From positions 44,202,904 through 44,266,903 of the forward strand of contig OZ010578.1 in assembly GCA_963932145.1 (NCBI GenBank): a DNA stretch of 64,000 nt. Direction: 5' to 3'. The stretch comes from Acanthosepion lycidas. Lineage: Eukaryota; Mollusca; Cephalopoda; Sepiida; Sepiidae. A program made the position numbers and the translations under genes. Positions 1 to 13,116 of this stretch are shown piece after piece. The notes under the pieces were generated by a model. It saw only the letters and a program-made list of their open reading frames with translations. It was not told the origin of the DNA and searched no databases. Numbering within the stretch: the stretch's first letter is position 1; every line of letters starts with the position of its first letter.

Positions 1-362
1 TGGTTCAAAATATTTTAAATAAACATAATTTCTGATTTTATTAAAATCAGTTTTTAAAAAATGATAATTGATTTTTAAAAGAATATCAAAGTCAGATTTT
101 CATCTTTTTTATCAAATGATTGAAAATGATTGATTATCTGTCCTTTTATTTTTTTTTATTTTTTTTTTATTTTTTTTTTTTTTTTGACAAAAAAAAAAAA
201 AACAAGATTTTTTAACAAAAATTTCGGACGTGCTAGGAACGATTAAAAAATGTAAAAAAAAAATACCCTAAAAATACTTTGATCTTTTCCCCTTTATTAA
301 TACACCTTTCTCAGTTTGTGAACCTTTTTGCCTCATTACTGTTGCTTTGCCTACTTTTATCT
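1..362. other. AT-rich sequence, nothing recognised
   Basis: Homopolymer A and T tracts dominate (for example 149-185). No gene or recognisable repeat family was seen. Confidence 0.5.
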
Positions 363-386
363 TGTGTGTGTGTGTGTGTATATATA

Positions 387-434
<48 letters not shown>
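363..434. repeat. Compound microsatellite (TG)n(TA)n(TC)n(TA)n
   Basis: Four adjoining dinucleotide runs, read directly. The open frames over them are artefacts. Confidence 0.95.
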
Positions 435-435
<1 letters not shown>

Positions 436-494
436 TGCTTACTATTATTTTTGCCATGTTCTTTTCTTTTGTCATTGTTTATTGCAAACTTTGT

Positions 495-612
495 CAATTC
501 TTTACATTTTTTACATTGTTTGGACTGTTGTCATTATTTTTCTTGTCATATTCATGTTTCAGCTATTGTATGCTCCAGCATCCTTCAGGTGATTGGAATT
601 TTGAACTGAACC
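495..612 (-). mobile_element. SINE family B fragment (3' tail)
   Basis: The plus strand matches the reverse complement of the family B tail: the CTCCAGCATCCTTCAG block (family form CTCCGGCCTTCTTCAG) is followed by GATTGGAATTT and AACCCTTT. Only the 3' half is present. The best full copy for comparison is 33648-33995. Confidence 0.6.
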
Positions 613-1079
613 CTTTGTGACACTGAGCTGTCGGCCCATGGTGAACTCCCAGTTGTGGCGCGAAACTGTAATGTTTCGAATCCTGTTTGTTGCTACCAGG
701 CAGAATCTTTTGGTCAGGGTACCAAGTGGGATGGTTGGTCAATGCTAACAGCTTCACACCAGCTGCAACCGGTTCGACACCAGCTCCGTCGTTCCCAGCT
801 CCCTTCCAATGACTGGTTACTGAAGTAACTGCTTTGATCTCAAGTCTAACCCACCAACATTGTGATTTTGATCAATCAGGCATCGTGCTGTAGCGTAAGA
901 TGAGTCCAGACTGGAGGTGATATAGCACAAGCATAAAGAAAAAGAAGCAAATAAAAACCCAAGAGATTCAAATTTAATAACAAATTAACATTATCCGTCT
1001 GTTATATACAGGAGTGTGTTTTTCTACCAGTCTGTTTTTTACGGAGTGTGACACTTCTACGTTTCTCAAGCAAGTTCTG
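613..1079. other. Unassigned intergenic DNA
   Basis: Moderate GC for this window. No coding frame, SINE box or inverted repeat that I can name. Confidence 0.35.
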
Positions 1080-1625
1080 GTACCCTAAGTCGACTGGTTT
1101 AGTTTTTAGGTGCTGGCTTGGCTTCATTCATCAGTATAACTTGCTATTGGTAGGATAGGTGAAGTCAGAGGTCGCGGAATCTCTCTATCAGCTTCTGCGA
1201 GGCAACATTCTACTCAAGCTCTGACTCTTGAACTAACTGTCTCCAACTCAACTGCTGTCGAACAGCCTGAGGACATTTGTTTATATGGGTACCAACCAAA
1301 AACCAATGCAGAGTTAGATGCAGTTTGGGGTTCTTGGTAAATCTCGATTTCCAACAAGAAATCTCTTTGTTGTCAGGCCAGGAAAATTGTTTACTGCCCA
1401 TTTTTGGAAAATTAATCACTTTCCATTTTGGGGGATCTCCTCTTCTTGAGGAGAGGTTGGAGGAGAGCTATCCTCCTAAACTCTCACTCTCTTACATTGA
1501 TACCTTGCACTGATCCCTTCAGTGGGCGTTAATAACTCCCCTGTCCTCCTCATCAAATTACTTCTGCCTATCATTATTGCTACCACTTGACCAATGGCAT
1601 CCCGACTGTGCAGGTGTGGCTAAGC
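1080..1625 (-). mobile_element. Possible LTR promoter fragment, minus strand
   Basis: Read on the minus strand, a TATA box in the context CCCATATAAAC (complement of about 1279-1289) is followed by GTTGAGTTGGAG and then CCTCGCAGAAGCTGA. The same order, with CCCATATAAATG, GTTGAGTTGAG and CCTCGCAGATAGCTGA, occurs on the plus strand at 60349-60445. The shared order suggests two copies of one LTR family. Ends were not located. Confidence 0.4.
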
Positions 1626-2469
1626 TGGCCTCCTTAAAATTATAACCCAGAATTTTTGTTTACAAAATTTATTTTATTTATTTATTTTTTTTTTTTGCCC
1701 CCATCGGCCAAAATTTTAACGAATCTAGCATTGCCACTTAAAATCTTTCAGATCTTTTGGTCACTCAGAGTCTTCTTAACCAGCACCCTTTACAAATTCC
1801 ATCCATCACTTGTCAATGTCTGCCATCTGGTCCCTTCATGAAGTTAGCTTTTACTGGAACCCTTGGCTTCTTGAGAAATTAAATTCCTTATCTCCCGAAT
1901 CACGATTCTTCCACGATATCTTTTCTCATGCCCAAAATTTTATAATTACCATATTGCTACTTAACATGTCGGCACCTGAAGACGACTCTTTGGAAAAGTA
2001 AATAATAACAATTCTCCCCACCCCGTATCAGCAAATCATCTCCTGCCGAATTTTTTATAATCACCATATTGCTATATGGCCCCGCTTTGCTGGCACTCAA
2101 GAAAAATGATGTCTTGGGAAGACAGTTAATATTGATTCTCTTTACCCCGTATTGGCAAATCATCTCCTGCCGAAATTTTTATGACCGCTTTATGGCCTGC
2201 CTGATATCTCAATGCTTTGCTTTTTCTGAATCTCGTGTTTCTCTCGGCAAGCATTTCTTTACAAACAACATTAATCAATTGTCAAAAAAAAACTCATGGC
2301 TTTTCTGCAAGTCTACTGTCTACACCAATTTATGGGCCTTTGGGAAAGTGACTCAATTTTATTCTTAAGTAAAAGAAAAAAAAGAAAAATTTCGGGCTAT
2401 CTTCTTTTCTGTTCTTGGTATTTTTTTGTTTTAATTTCTATGGTTAATTAGTTAGCCAATTACCATAGC
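1626..2469. other. Unassigned intergenic DNA with an internal direct repeat
   Basis: Short similar blocks recur, such as CCCGTATnnGCAAATCATCTCCTGCCGAA near 2021-2051 and 2146-2175 and ATAATnACCATATTGCTA near 1940 and 2057. They look like a diverged local duplication. No protein was recognised. Confidence 0.4.
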
Positions 2470-2860
2470 TAAATAGTGTCACACTTTATTTTATCCGCTG
2501 GGGTAGATTGTTCTAGTTCCACGTGTCATGCCTCTTCTGGTTTTCTGTTATCTGCCTTTAACTCAGCTTTACAAATTTTTTTTTTTTTTCTGTTCACCAT
2601 TGCAACCATTGAACTCACAACTCTTTGGGTCAAGTGACTGGATCCACTTTTATCCACTGGGTCATGTATCCATGTGGAACTAGAACACTCTGTCCTGGTG
2701 GACAAAATAAAGGGTTTAGTTTGAAATTACAATTACCTGAAGAAGGCCGGAGCATACAACAACTGAAAATTTGTGAATATGGCAGTAAAGATGAGGACAA
2801 CAGTTCAAACAATGTAAATAATTACAATACCTCTTTGCAGAAATATAGACAGATTTTGTC
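2470..2860. mobile_element. Rearranged SINE family B: 5' half inverted, 3' half sense
   Basis: Bases 2470-2670 match the 5' half of family B on the minus strand (TTGAACTCACAACTCTTTGG, then TTATCCACTGGGTCATGT). Bases 2671-2860 match its 3' half on the plus strand (CTGAAGAAGGCCGGAGCATA). An inverted 5' part joined to a sense 3' part is what twin priming produces. The locus could also be two insertions. It lies about 200 bases upstream of the first recognised TATDN2 exon. Confidence 0.6.
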
Positions 2861-3063
2861 AATTCTGTTTGTTGGACATTTCTGCCAATTAGATTTAACC
2901 ATAGCCAATTACTCTAAAGTAAATAATGATAAATTCTCATCCTAGAAATATAGAATATATTATAGAATGATGTAAAAAAAAAAAAAAAAATTCTTTTATT
3001 TTTAAAAAGTTTTGAAATTTTCTGATTTTTTTTTTTTTTTAGATAACTTTGTTTTTCTTGCAT
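2861..3063. other. AT-rich lead into TATDN2 exon
   Basis: A- and T-tracts (2973-2990, 3026-3040) give a possible pyrimidine tract before the CTTTCAG acceptor. No promoter was recognised; the true promoter is probably further upstream or outside the window. Confidence 0.4.
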
Positions 3064-3141
3064 CTTTCAGATATTTTAATGGTGCCACATAGATTTAAAA
3101 AGCCAATTCCAAATCTTGAGTGTTGTCAAGCTTTGGCATGA
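3064..3141 (+). promoter_or_regulatory. Candidate splice acceptor and 20-codon uORF overlapping the TATDN2 start
   Basis: A pyrimidine tract ends in CTTTCAG at 3070, so the transcribed exon probably begins at 3071. An ATG at 3079 opens 20 codons and stops at TGA 3139-3141, overlapping the main ATG (3138) as ATGA. That arrangement suits termination-reinitiation control. Alternatively a sequencing frameshift hides a longer N-terminus. Inference only. Confidence 0.45.
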
Positions 3142-4788
3142 GACGCGGTGAATCTGGGAAATCATCAGGTCAAAACGTAGGACTAAAGGGAGAGAATTCT
3201 GCAGAGAGAAAGACGTGCATGAAGAAAAGATCAGCTTCTATCTCGGCTCCTGGCTTACCTTCCTCAGAATTTCTACCAGTGTACTTTGTAGATCTTAAAC
3301 ATTCAGAAGAGGACAAAGAAGTTGACGTTAACTTTTATTCCATTCAGAGAAAATTCAGTGGAAAAAAAATGCGGGATCAGATCCAAACAATTGCCTCCAA
3401 AGAAAGCAGTCATGCAGAGACCTCTGAGCTTGATGTACATGTACAAAGTACTTGCTTTGAGCAGGACTTACCAAAGCACAAATCAACCAAGAAGTCTTCA
3501 AAAAGAGGAAGGGATAACAATTCTGGTGTACAGACTTTGTTACTCACCAATCTAGCCAGTGCTGTTTGCAGAACAAACAAAAATCAACATGTGGAGATGA
3601 TTTCTGAAAGTGATGTCGTTTACAAAGGGAAACGAAAACAGAGTTCCTCTAATTCTAAGTCGGTATCCAAATTGATTTCAGATGTCAAGAAAGATGGAAA
3701 ACATTCTGCTGATACTGATGAAGAATCAAGCAGGGAAGTGAGAAAATCAAAGTTTTTGAAAGATGTTTCCAAGCGAGATAAGAGGCAATTCTCTGGTTCT
3801 AAAAATGGCAGTAATATCAGTGCATTTTTATCAGTAGAAGAGCAAGAAACAAGTGTTTTAGATAACTTCACTGACAAAGTGACTTCCCCTCAAGGAGAGA
3901 AAAAAAAAATTTCCAATAATACCTCCCCAGTTATTGACACTTCAACTCCAAAAACTACCACTAAAAAAAAAGCTGAATTTTTCCCTGACCTTCCTTTGAG
4001 TCCAGAGCTCTTGAAACCTAAATCCTCAAAATTGCCTCTTTTGACTGGTGGCTTTGTACCACATTCAAGGCGAAATCTTACCAGTAGTTTTTCTCCAAAA
4101 AATCTGGATTGTATGGAAGAAGCAGAGTCTAGTCTCAACTCTAGTTTAAATAAATCTTTGGGTGCTAGTACCAATTCAAGCTCCCCTAGAATTAATACCC
4201 CTAATTCATGTTCTTCTAACAAGGACACCAGCTCTGCACAGTTTTATTCAAACCCGACCTTCTCCTTTCCAAGTTTGGGCAACAGCAGTATTTTAGCCTC
4301 TCCCAAAACTCCAGAATCGTTCAATTCCTCAGAAATGAAACAGTGGAAATTGAGACGGGGCATGTCAGATATTGGTCCCCAGAGATACAAAAATTTTAAC
4401 TGGAGGGATAGTATGCAGGGTTCATCTGACACTCTGCATGCATCCCTCCTTGACAAGCCTCCCTATGCTCGGCTGCGGGAACGGCTGTTGGATAATCGTC
4501 ACTTGCTTCCTAAACGAAACTTGCATGAACATATCCAGAAATACCACAGTTTCCAACACCGTTCCCATTTGGCTAAGCATGCCAACTGGAAGTCAGATTT
4601 TCTAAACCAGTGCTGGTCTCTTGAGAACAACTTTATTGATTCACATTGTCACTTGGATTTTCTGTTTGACCGACTTCCATTTAATGGAAACTTCCAGAAC
4701 TATTATCGGAAAAACCTGGATACTTTCCCAAGTAATTTTGCTGGTTGTGTGGCTGTATTTTGCGAGCCAAAAAGTTTCACTTCTGAAG
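3138..4788 (+). CDS. TATDN2: TATDN2 coding exon 1
   Basis: The exon is 1,651 bases and ends in phase 1 (GAA G, donor GTAAAA at 4789). It encodes the whole low-complexity N-terminus, rich in Ser, Lys and Asn with several SP/TP dipeptides, and then the first TatD block with the HxH metal site (D501-S-H-C-H-L-D507). Reading through the donor adds only 12 residues before a stop, which supports splicing here. Such a large first coding exon carrying the extension is unusual beside the 130-213 base domain exons. Confidence 0.93.
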
Positions 4789-7700
4789 GTAAAATTTGTA
4801 TTAAGTTAAAAATAAAATTTGAGTAGGGGTAGTATTAGCCATTTCCTTATAAGCCATCAAGCTGGGATCAAAGTGTATTTGCTCTCTCTATCTGTAATGA
4901 TATTGTTAGCTGTTTTCTTTATAAGGAAACATTTAGCATTCATTGACCAATCTGCTAATGCTAATTATGCTTTTCTTCACTCCCTGGCCATACCCTATTA
5001 CAGGTGCCTGCTCAATCTGTGGGAATCTAGTGTGGGTGTTGGTGGAGTAGAAGAAACAAACTTGGATGCTTGTTTAGATAAATGACCAAAGATTTATCTT
5101 TATATACATGTTATAAAAATGTCTCTGGTAAGTGATATACTGTAGTGTGTTGAATGTGTGCAGTGTACTAGGTGTGAATTGAGAGTGTGAAAAAGGAATA
5201 TGCTTAACACTGGTTGACTGATTGGTTGTCATCGCTTTGTGCTTGTTGTATTTATAAGGTTCATTCATTTAATGTGTATACAAGAGGTTGTTTACAAAGC
5301 CTAATAGTCACCGCAGTCAGCTGTGCGTGTGTACATGAAGTCTCTCTCTGCTTTCTTCTGGTGTGCTATATAAGGGAAAAGTACAATCATAGTTGAAAGC
5401 ACCTGTGGCAAACAAGATTTGCCTCAATAATGGCTAGCAGTCTGATATATTTGTGTTTCTTTTAAAATTTGTTTTGAGTAGAGTGTGTGTGTGTGTGTGT
5501 GTGTGTGTAACTTAGCTAGATTTAAATTGGTGTGTAGTTAGAGATATGTTTTCTAATAATTGCTATCTCTGTCTAAATTGTATGTTTCCACTACAAATCC
5601 AGAGAACACACCTGTGGCTTATGCTGCAATTATGCTAAATGAACCTTAGTTACAGTTTCTGGGTGAGAACACATGATCTGGTGGGATCAAATTTTTAAAC
5701 AAGGCCAATATGTTCAAACCCCTGGCCACGATGAATTGTGACTTTGTGCTAGCACAATCATCAATGGCTTCTGAATGGCTCCAGCTAGTCAGTTTTACTC
5801 AAAAGGATTGGGTCAACCTGTGGTGTGGTTTTCAGGCACCTTTTCATAGGTGCCATGCATTGAAATGGTCAACCTTTGCCCAATAACATCTTGACGAACA
5901 AAGAATTCTAACCCAGGTTTCATGGTCAGAAAAGTAAACTTTCTAAACACTCAGCCACATGATCATAATCTCTAATTGCCCATAGTAATATTAGCCATTT
6001 CCTTATTTGGCAACATTTGGTATTCATTGAACAGTGTTAATTTTGGTTGAAATTTATAAAATCTTTCTTTTTCAAAACAGTCTCTTAGGAAAAAAGATTT
6101 ATCAAGTTCAGTAATTTATTTCTCAATCCAGTATTGATTGGAGCTTCTTTCTTAACTTTGTTTGATTTAGTGTGGAATGTCAGCATTGTGATAATAACAT
6201 CATTTGCTCTTTAAGAACATATATGACTGAGTACTTTTGGCCTTGTGCCACATCTAAGCTACACTTAGAAAATCAACAATACCCATTTTTTTATTTTTTT
6301 TATTTTTTTTTTTTTTTTTTATAGTTGTGGCTGTCTTTTTTTTTTTTTTTAAGTTCTTAAGTTATGTAGTTTCTATTATTTGGCACAGTAATAGGTTTAT
6401 CTCTTGTTACCTGTTTAGGATTGGGTTTCCAGTTGCTCCTAAGGTCTTTTCATTCCCTTTCACTCCCAGTAGCTCCCTTGTGTCTTAGTGGCATTATCAC
6501 CTATTAATAATACAGAAAACAAAATAAAAAAAAATAGTAGTGCATTTGCTGTCTTAAAAGAAGCATGCACATTTTAGATGCATTTCAATATACAGGTTGA
6601 GAATCCTTTATCTGAAATTCTTGGGATGGAGATGTACTTTGATATTCATATTTTTTTTGGATTTGTAATACAGGCTATTTAATTTGTATATAGCATCTAT
6701 AAAATGGGGCAACTTGGGAATGAAACTCGAGTATAAATATGATATCCCTTTACATTTCATAACACTGCTTAAACATATACGATGAATGTAGTTTTTCTAT
6801 AAATAACATATAACTTGAAGCTAGTTTTTTCTATAAATAACATATACCTTGAAGCTAGTTTTTTCTATAAATAACATATACCTTGAAGCTAGTTTTTTCT
6901 ATAAATAACATATACCTTGAAGCTAGTTTTTTCTATAAATAACATATACCTTGAAGCTAGTTTTTTCTATAAATAACATATACCTTGAAGCTAGTTTTTT
7001 CTATAAATAACATATACCTTGAAGCTAGTTTTTTCTATAAATAACATATACCTTGAAGCTAGTTTTTTCTATAAATAACTTATACCTTGAAGCTAGTTTT
7101 TTCTATAAATAACATATACCTTGAAGCTAGTATTTTATAAAATATAATAAATTTTGTGTACATACATATCCAGGTAATAATGCTAGTTGTGTAATGCTCA
7201 CATGGATTTTTAAGTGGTGAAATTAAGATTTCATGTAAAAATGTTCTGTATTTACTATATGTGTACAAAAAATATGATCACTACTTACAATAAATATATA
7301 AATGCAGGACCTTTTGACATTTTGAATAATATCTTTACTAAACACCTAGTAAGTAATCAACAAATGAAGGTGTTGCTGTGACAATCACTAACAAGTACTG
7401 GTAGCTATGTAGCTGGCCTGGGGAATCTCCACCCAGGGCAGATGTGGGTCACTTACAACAGCTACACATTACTTAGAAATCTTTCCAGTGCTTTCTGAAA
7501 TTTTTGTGGCAGGTCATGTCAGCACTAGTGATGGGACGATACCAATATTTTTACTGATTCTGGTACAATTCTCCGATACTGATAATGATTAAACTTAATT
7601 ATTTTCAGGCCCTACAGTTGGTATGCGAAACTTAATGAACAAAGTACATTTAATAAAACATTTAATAAAAGAATGAATACAAAAGTTTATGAAATAAAGT

Positions 7701-9131
7701 TAGATATCCTTTTTATTTTAAAAAATTATTTAAAAGTTTAAATAATAAAGAGAACAATTTCTTTAAATAAATCACTGAAGTACCTTGCTACTCATATTTG
7801 AGTCCTAAAATTCTGAAATTATAATGTAAGAACATTATCATCTCTCTTTTGTTTTGCCTTTCAATTGATTTCTTTTTGGTAAATAAATGCTACCTCCAAT
7901 ACTAAATACTGTTCATTTTTAAAAGAGGGAGTTTACTGATTGATAGATATTCCCTGGCTAAAATGTGCCATGATGGGAAATTCATTTTTATTTGAATTCC
8001 ACTACTGAAAAACATTATCATCACTTTTTATATATTTTTTAATGCAATATACAAGGTGAATGAAAAGTAACTCTATTTTATATAATTCCTGCAAAGGAAA
8101 TGTAAATGCCTATTACCATCTTTATGATCCTTTGGATTAAGTGCTGATTAAAACTCTTTATATGGAGTTTTATTTTTAATTTCTACTTAAGAATAATTGA
8201 AAATTTGAATTTTAAAATTTTATATAAGATTTCAAATTTTTTTTTTTTTTTTTTTCTAGGTTTTTGATGCAAGCAACACTTTTTTATTTTGTTTTTTATA
8301 AATTAAAAAAAAATAAAAACTGTCTTAAAAGAGAACTTAGTAGAACATCAATGTGAATTCATTTTGTGTTTATATTACATAATTTTGATTATACTTATTA
8401 AATTAATAATTTATATTAAATGGGTGAATTAGCCATATTTAAAAAGAAATTGAAATTAAAAAAATAAATATTTTATTTTGAAATAGAACAGACTTTAAAC
8501 TAGCAAATTTTATGGAAAGTTTGAAAACTGAGAAAAAACTTGAACATTTTTTTTTTTTTTTAACACAAATAAAATAAATTTAGGTGTTATTATGATATAT
8601 AGAGTTTAGTTTTACTGATAAATATATCTTTTTATCTTTAGTACCAGGAATGGAAAATTTTAAGTTTTAAACAAAAAAAAAAAAATTTCAAAGAATTTTC
8701 ATAAACAGAAATTAGGTAAAAAAATTTGTTGATTCCAATGCTGATTTAAATACTCCAAAAAATTCAGATATTTCCAATTCTCAAATCCAATTAATCATCC
8801 TATCACTAAAAAAAACTTTCAGATAAAGAATACTCAATCCGGACTTTATTTTGGACTGTTGTTTTCGTCTTGGTTGTAATAGACACAATGTTTCAGTCAA
8901 GTACCCACTGTCCATTATCATGTGTCCATTGTTTTGCTAATATGGGATATCAGAGGTAACTGAGTAGATTGGGGAAGATCTATTTTTACTAAATCTTAAT
9001 GAATTCCAATTGGTTTATTTCAGATTCAAATCTTCCTAAAGCCTTTTCTAAAAATCATTTTAATTATTATTTTTAATTCGTTCTTTCTTTCTTTCTTTTC
9101 TGCTTGATTCTTAATTAGTTTCTTTGATTTT

Positions 9132-9177
<46 letters not shown>

Positions 9178-12045
9178 CACTGTTTAATATTATTTCCTGC
9201 TTCAAATTGTCTTTAGGCATTCTCATACAGTAAGATATTGAACAAGTTACCACCCTGTGTTATATCCTCCATGCATTTAAATGTTGACCAGGGTTACCAC
9301 CCTGTTGTATACCTTATTTTTAAAATAAATTTGAAGCTAACAATGTTAACTTGAAAATGGTATTAAACTTTACATTTTTTTTATTCTTAAAACATATTTT
9401 CATTTAATAGAAAAATCCTTTATTGCAAACAGCAATTTGAGGAATTTCAGAACTTGCAATTGAAGAATTACATTTTTTTTTTAAATTCATATTCAATGTA
9501 GATTTTTTTTCTGTTAAATATGAAAAATAAATTTTGAAATTATGCAAGTACCAACTCTCAACCGAAATGTTTTTGAGTTTTATTATTTTTTGCTAAGATT
9601 CCTGATGAACTTTCAGTATGTTCATGGTTGAATTTCAGCATACTTTTTTTACTTTTATGTAAGTGTAAAAAATATTCTCAAACACTGAAAATTTAAATGT
9701 GTTAAGAAAATTTGAAAGTTGAGGTGGAACTGGCAAAAAAGGGAAAAAAAAAGACAACATCCATCACTTCACCATTGATCAACCTCAAACATGCTCATGT
9801 GCAACCAAACTACAGCTTGGCTGGAAGGAAAATCAGCAACTGAGTGGCAATCAATACTTGGCATTTCAAAAAAACACGCAAAACATCTGCAACAAAGACA
9901 CATGGGAGAAGCTGCAACAAAAAGCAGAAATGATTATTTCCAATGGCCTTTGTCAGATTAGCATTACACAAATGGAATCAACATTTGTCTTCAGATGGGA
10001 TTTTGATGTAATGCCAGTTTCAAATGATGGTGTGTTCCAGAAATATTAGTTAAATCATAGGCTTATAAGGAAATTCAGTTGGCAAATCAGCATGAGGGGA
10101 GAAAGTGTAGGAGAACCATCCATTATGTTCCAAAAATCTTTTCTAACAGTTTAAAAATAGTTTAAAACACTATTATAAAGCACTATTTTAAAATATTTGT
10201 GTTCCTTTTGTAAAACAACTTTCTAAGTTTTGTATTAATTACTGTCCTGTTTTTGATGAGTTGAAAATTATATAATTTCACAAAATCTTCCAAAATAAGA
10301 TACATCTATTACAATAGGTATTGATATTACCTTGAAAAGAGCTGTTGACTTCCTCATCCCAAAATTAGTAAACTTTCAAAGTGTCAGGCATGTGCCTCCA
10401 ATGGATATGTTTTTTATGACAATTAAGTGTGGTATACTTTTGACCTCTTTTTGTCCTATCAAATTGCACAAAATAGCTTTTGTCTCTGTTATGCTGTGAA
10501 GTTGAGGAAGAAGATGCAAGATGATAACTTTTGAAATGAAACTTAGATGATTACTAATATTTGCCCTTCTGTGTCATATTTTTACAATTTTGTTTTTGAG
10601 AATGAAATTTTGGCAATGTTTAGACTTGTCTGATCTAAGAATTATTGATTCTATTAGCATTATCTTCAAGACTAGCTATATGACATTAACTTCATAATCA
10701 TTTTTAACTTGTTTGAAACCTGGATCTTCAGTTATACACTGTTAAAATTGGGTTTTGTCCAGTAGCACAAGATGAACTTTAAATGGTCATAACATGTTTG
10801 CTAATCAAGCTACCAAAATAAATTTGGCACCATTTTGTTATGGTTTTCCAAGATCTCTCTACCTGTGTGAAAGTTTCTTAGATAGCATATGTACTTGCCT
10901 ATCATGTGACTTTTGAAGACCTAATTTTGAAGCTAATTTGACTAGAGTAAATGGATATATAGTTTGATCAACGGTGTAGCCAGGGACAGCAGTACATTTG
11001 CTAATTTTATATCTCATGTATGATGTGACCCCCTTAAACAACAATTAGGTCTTCAGAAGTCACATGGTATGTGATTATATGATATATTGAAAATAACTTT
11101 AGTTTGGGATACCTATTAATAGATCCAGTCTGTTATTGTAAGATAGCTTGTGACAGTATTTCAAGACAATGTGGATTTTTCAAAAAATTTTAAATCCAAG
11201 TATCTTTTATATCAAAAAAAATTTCTTGAATGTAAGATGGAAATATATGTTTACTACATGATTCATGTTAAACTTCAGTTTAAATTCATAAGACAGATTT
11301 TAAAACTTAAAAGTTTCAATTTAAACTAAAATTTTTATTAGCCTTCTTTTGTTGAAATCCATGCATAATTACATATGACTTTACATATCATGTAAAATAT
11401 TTAATAATCTTTGGTGCTATCAAACTCTGTGAAATTGTTCTACATAATATATAGTAAAGTTTAAAATATAACATTCTTAAAATGCCAGGGCTAGAAGTAA
11501 AACTTGTCTCTTATGATGCTAACACTATGACTGTTCCTGATAATGACTGACAGTTGAGAGTAATGAATCAAAAAAAAAAAAAAAACTGATTTTGGACAGT
11601 TTCTTTATAAATTTAATTTGGGTATACAATAAGTTGTTTGGAGATTGAGAAAAAAAAATGCAAAAGAAATTAAACACACAAACATTTAATTTGAAGTGGT
11701 ACAGAATGAGAAATCAGGTAGCTGGATCTGAATTCTGTTTGAGTTTGTTACATCAACTTATGTGCAAAAATCCTTGGGAAAGGTATGAATCCATCTCTCC
11801 CTGCAGCTATGGGTAAAATAGTAGGCCTTGTATCTGGAAATATCATTGTTATCCTCCAAAAATTTTTAAAGCCACTTTCACTTGCAAAAAAAAAAAAAAT
11901 TCTTATTTATTCTTATGATCCAGCTTATGTTACAGCTTTAAATAACCCACAAAGGGTTGATAAGCCATAAAAACAAAATCACTCATGCAATTTAATCCAT
12001 TAATGGACTTACAGATAGAAACCAATAAATGTTTTCAGATATTAT

Positions 12046-12082
<37 letters not shown>

Positions 12083-12667
12083 TTTGAAACAATATAATCA
12101 ATATGAAATTTTAATTTTTATAATTAATCTGAACTTTAGAGTAGGTCTTAATGAGTTAAAAAAAACTTGTTTGTGGTATATGTGAGAAAGATCTCTTTGG
12201 AAATTAACAGATATAGAGAAAAAAAAAACAGCTTTTTAAAGTCATTTTTGTACTTGCCACACTTGTTCTAATTATTTTCATAATGATTTTGCAATGTGAT
12301 TTTTTTTTTTTTTCCCTATAAATCCAGGGCTTTGGAAGGTTTTGGTTAATGATGATATGGTGTGGCTTGCCATGGGATGTCACCCAAAGAAAGCCACTGG
12401 GTTTGATGCTGCAGCAGAGAACGGCCTCAGTAACTGTTTAAAACACCCTAGGGTTGTGGCTGTTGGTGAGATTGGACTAGATTATTCTGGACGGTTTGTA
12501 TATTTCCATTTTATATTATAACCAATGGACCCTTAAGTATGTCTGTTTTCTATTTAAATTGAATTAATAATTGCACTGATTTGACATTGAGTTCTCTGGA
12601 TTACATACTCCTTGGGATTATCCATATGGATTATCAAATTTTTCATTACTTTATATATATTGTGTAT

Positions 12668-12713
<46 letters not shown>

Positions 12714-13078
12714 AATTTTGTTTACCAAAAAACTCTTGGTCCTCCTTCACTGCTAGTAATTCCTTTGTGTATTTTTAGCCTCATTTGATGAATTTAAATT
12801 ACTTTCAAATTAATCCTATATTGTACAGTTGATTCTGAATAGAAATCAGAAGCTTGTGTTTAATAATTACTTGAAAGCTTTATATTTTATTTATGTAGAC
12901 GTTTTGATTCTTTTGTTTTTAAGCATTTTTAAGTACATATTGAATAAAAAAAAAAAAAAAAAAATAAAGAAAATGGTTACCACTAATGATACTTTCCAAA
13001 GGTTACTTCATGTGATACCTAACTCTGAGAAACTAATTAAATTGTTATTTTTCTATTTCTGGACACTTACTTCAACTT

Positions 13079-13116
<38 letters not shown>

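Larger units (their letters stand above)
4789..12327 (+). other. TATDN2: TATDN2 intron 1
   Basis: The 7.5-kb intron holds a (GT)n tract (5482-5508), a minus-strand tRNA-like SINE (5700-5970), a minisatellite (6791-7130) inside a putative pogo-type element (6593-8840), a 46-base T tract (9132-9177), a 164-bp inverted-repeat unit (10903-11066) and a SINE family A 3' part (11755-11972). The remainder is AT-rich and unassigned. Confidence 0.85.

Noticed and set aside
6791-7130. CRISPR array (regular 34-bp repeats)
   Set aside because: Units are contiguous without variable spacers, in a eukaryotic intron. The same applies to the arrays at 14371, 42051 and 53926.
7524-7570. hAT-type terminus (GTGATGGGACGATACC)
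   Set aside because: Resembles known hAT ends, but I found no partner end or target duplication.
9858-10049. 63-codon frame in intron 1 as a nested gene
   Set aside because: No homologue recognised, and no promoter or splice evidence. Likely chance or an unidentified repeat.
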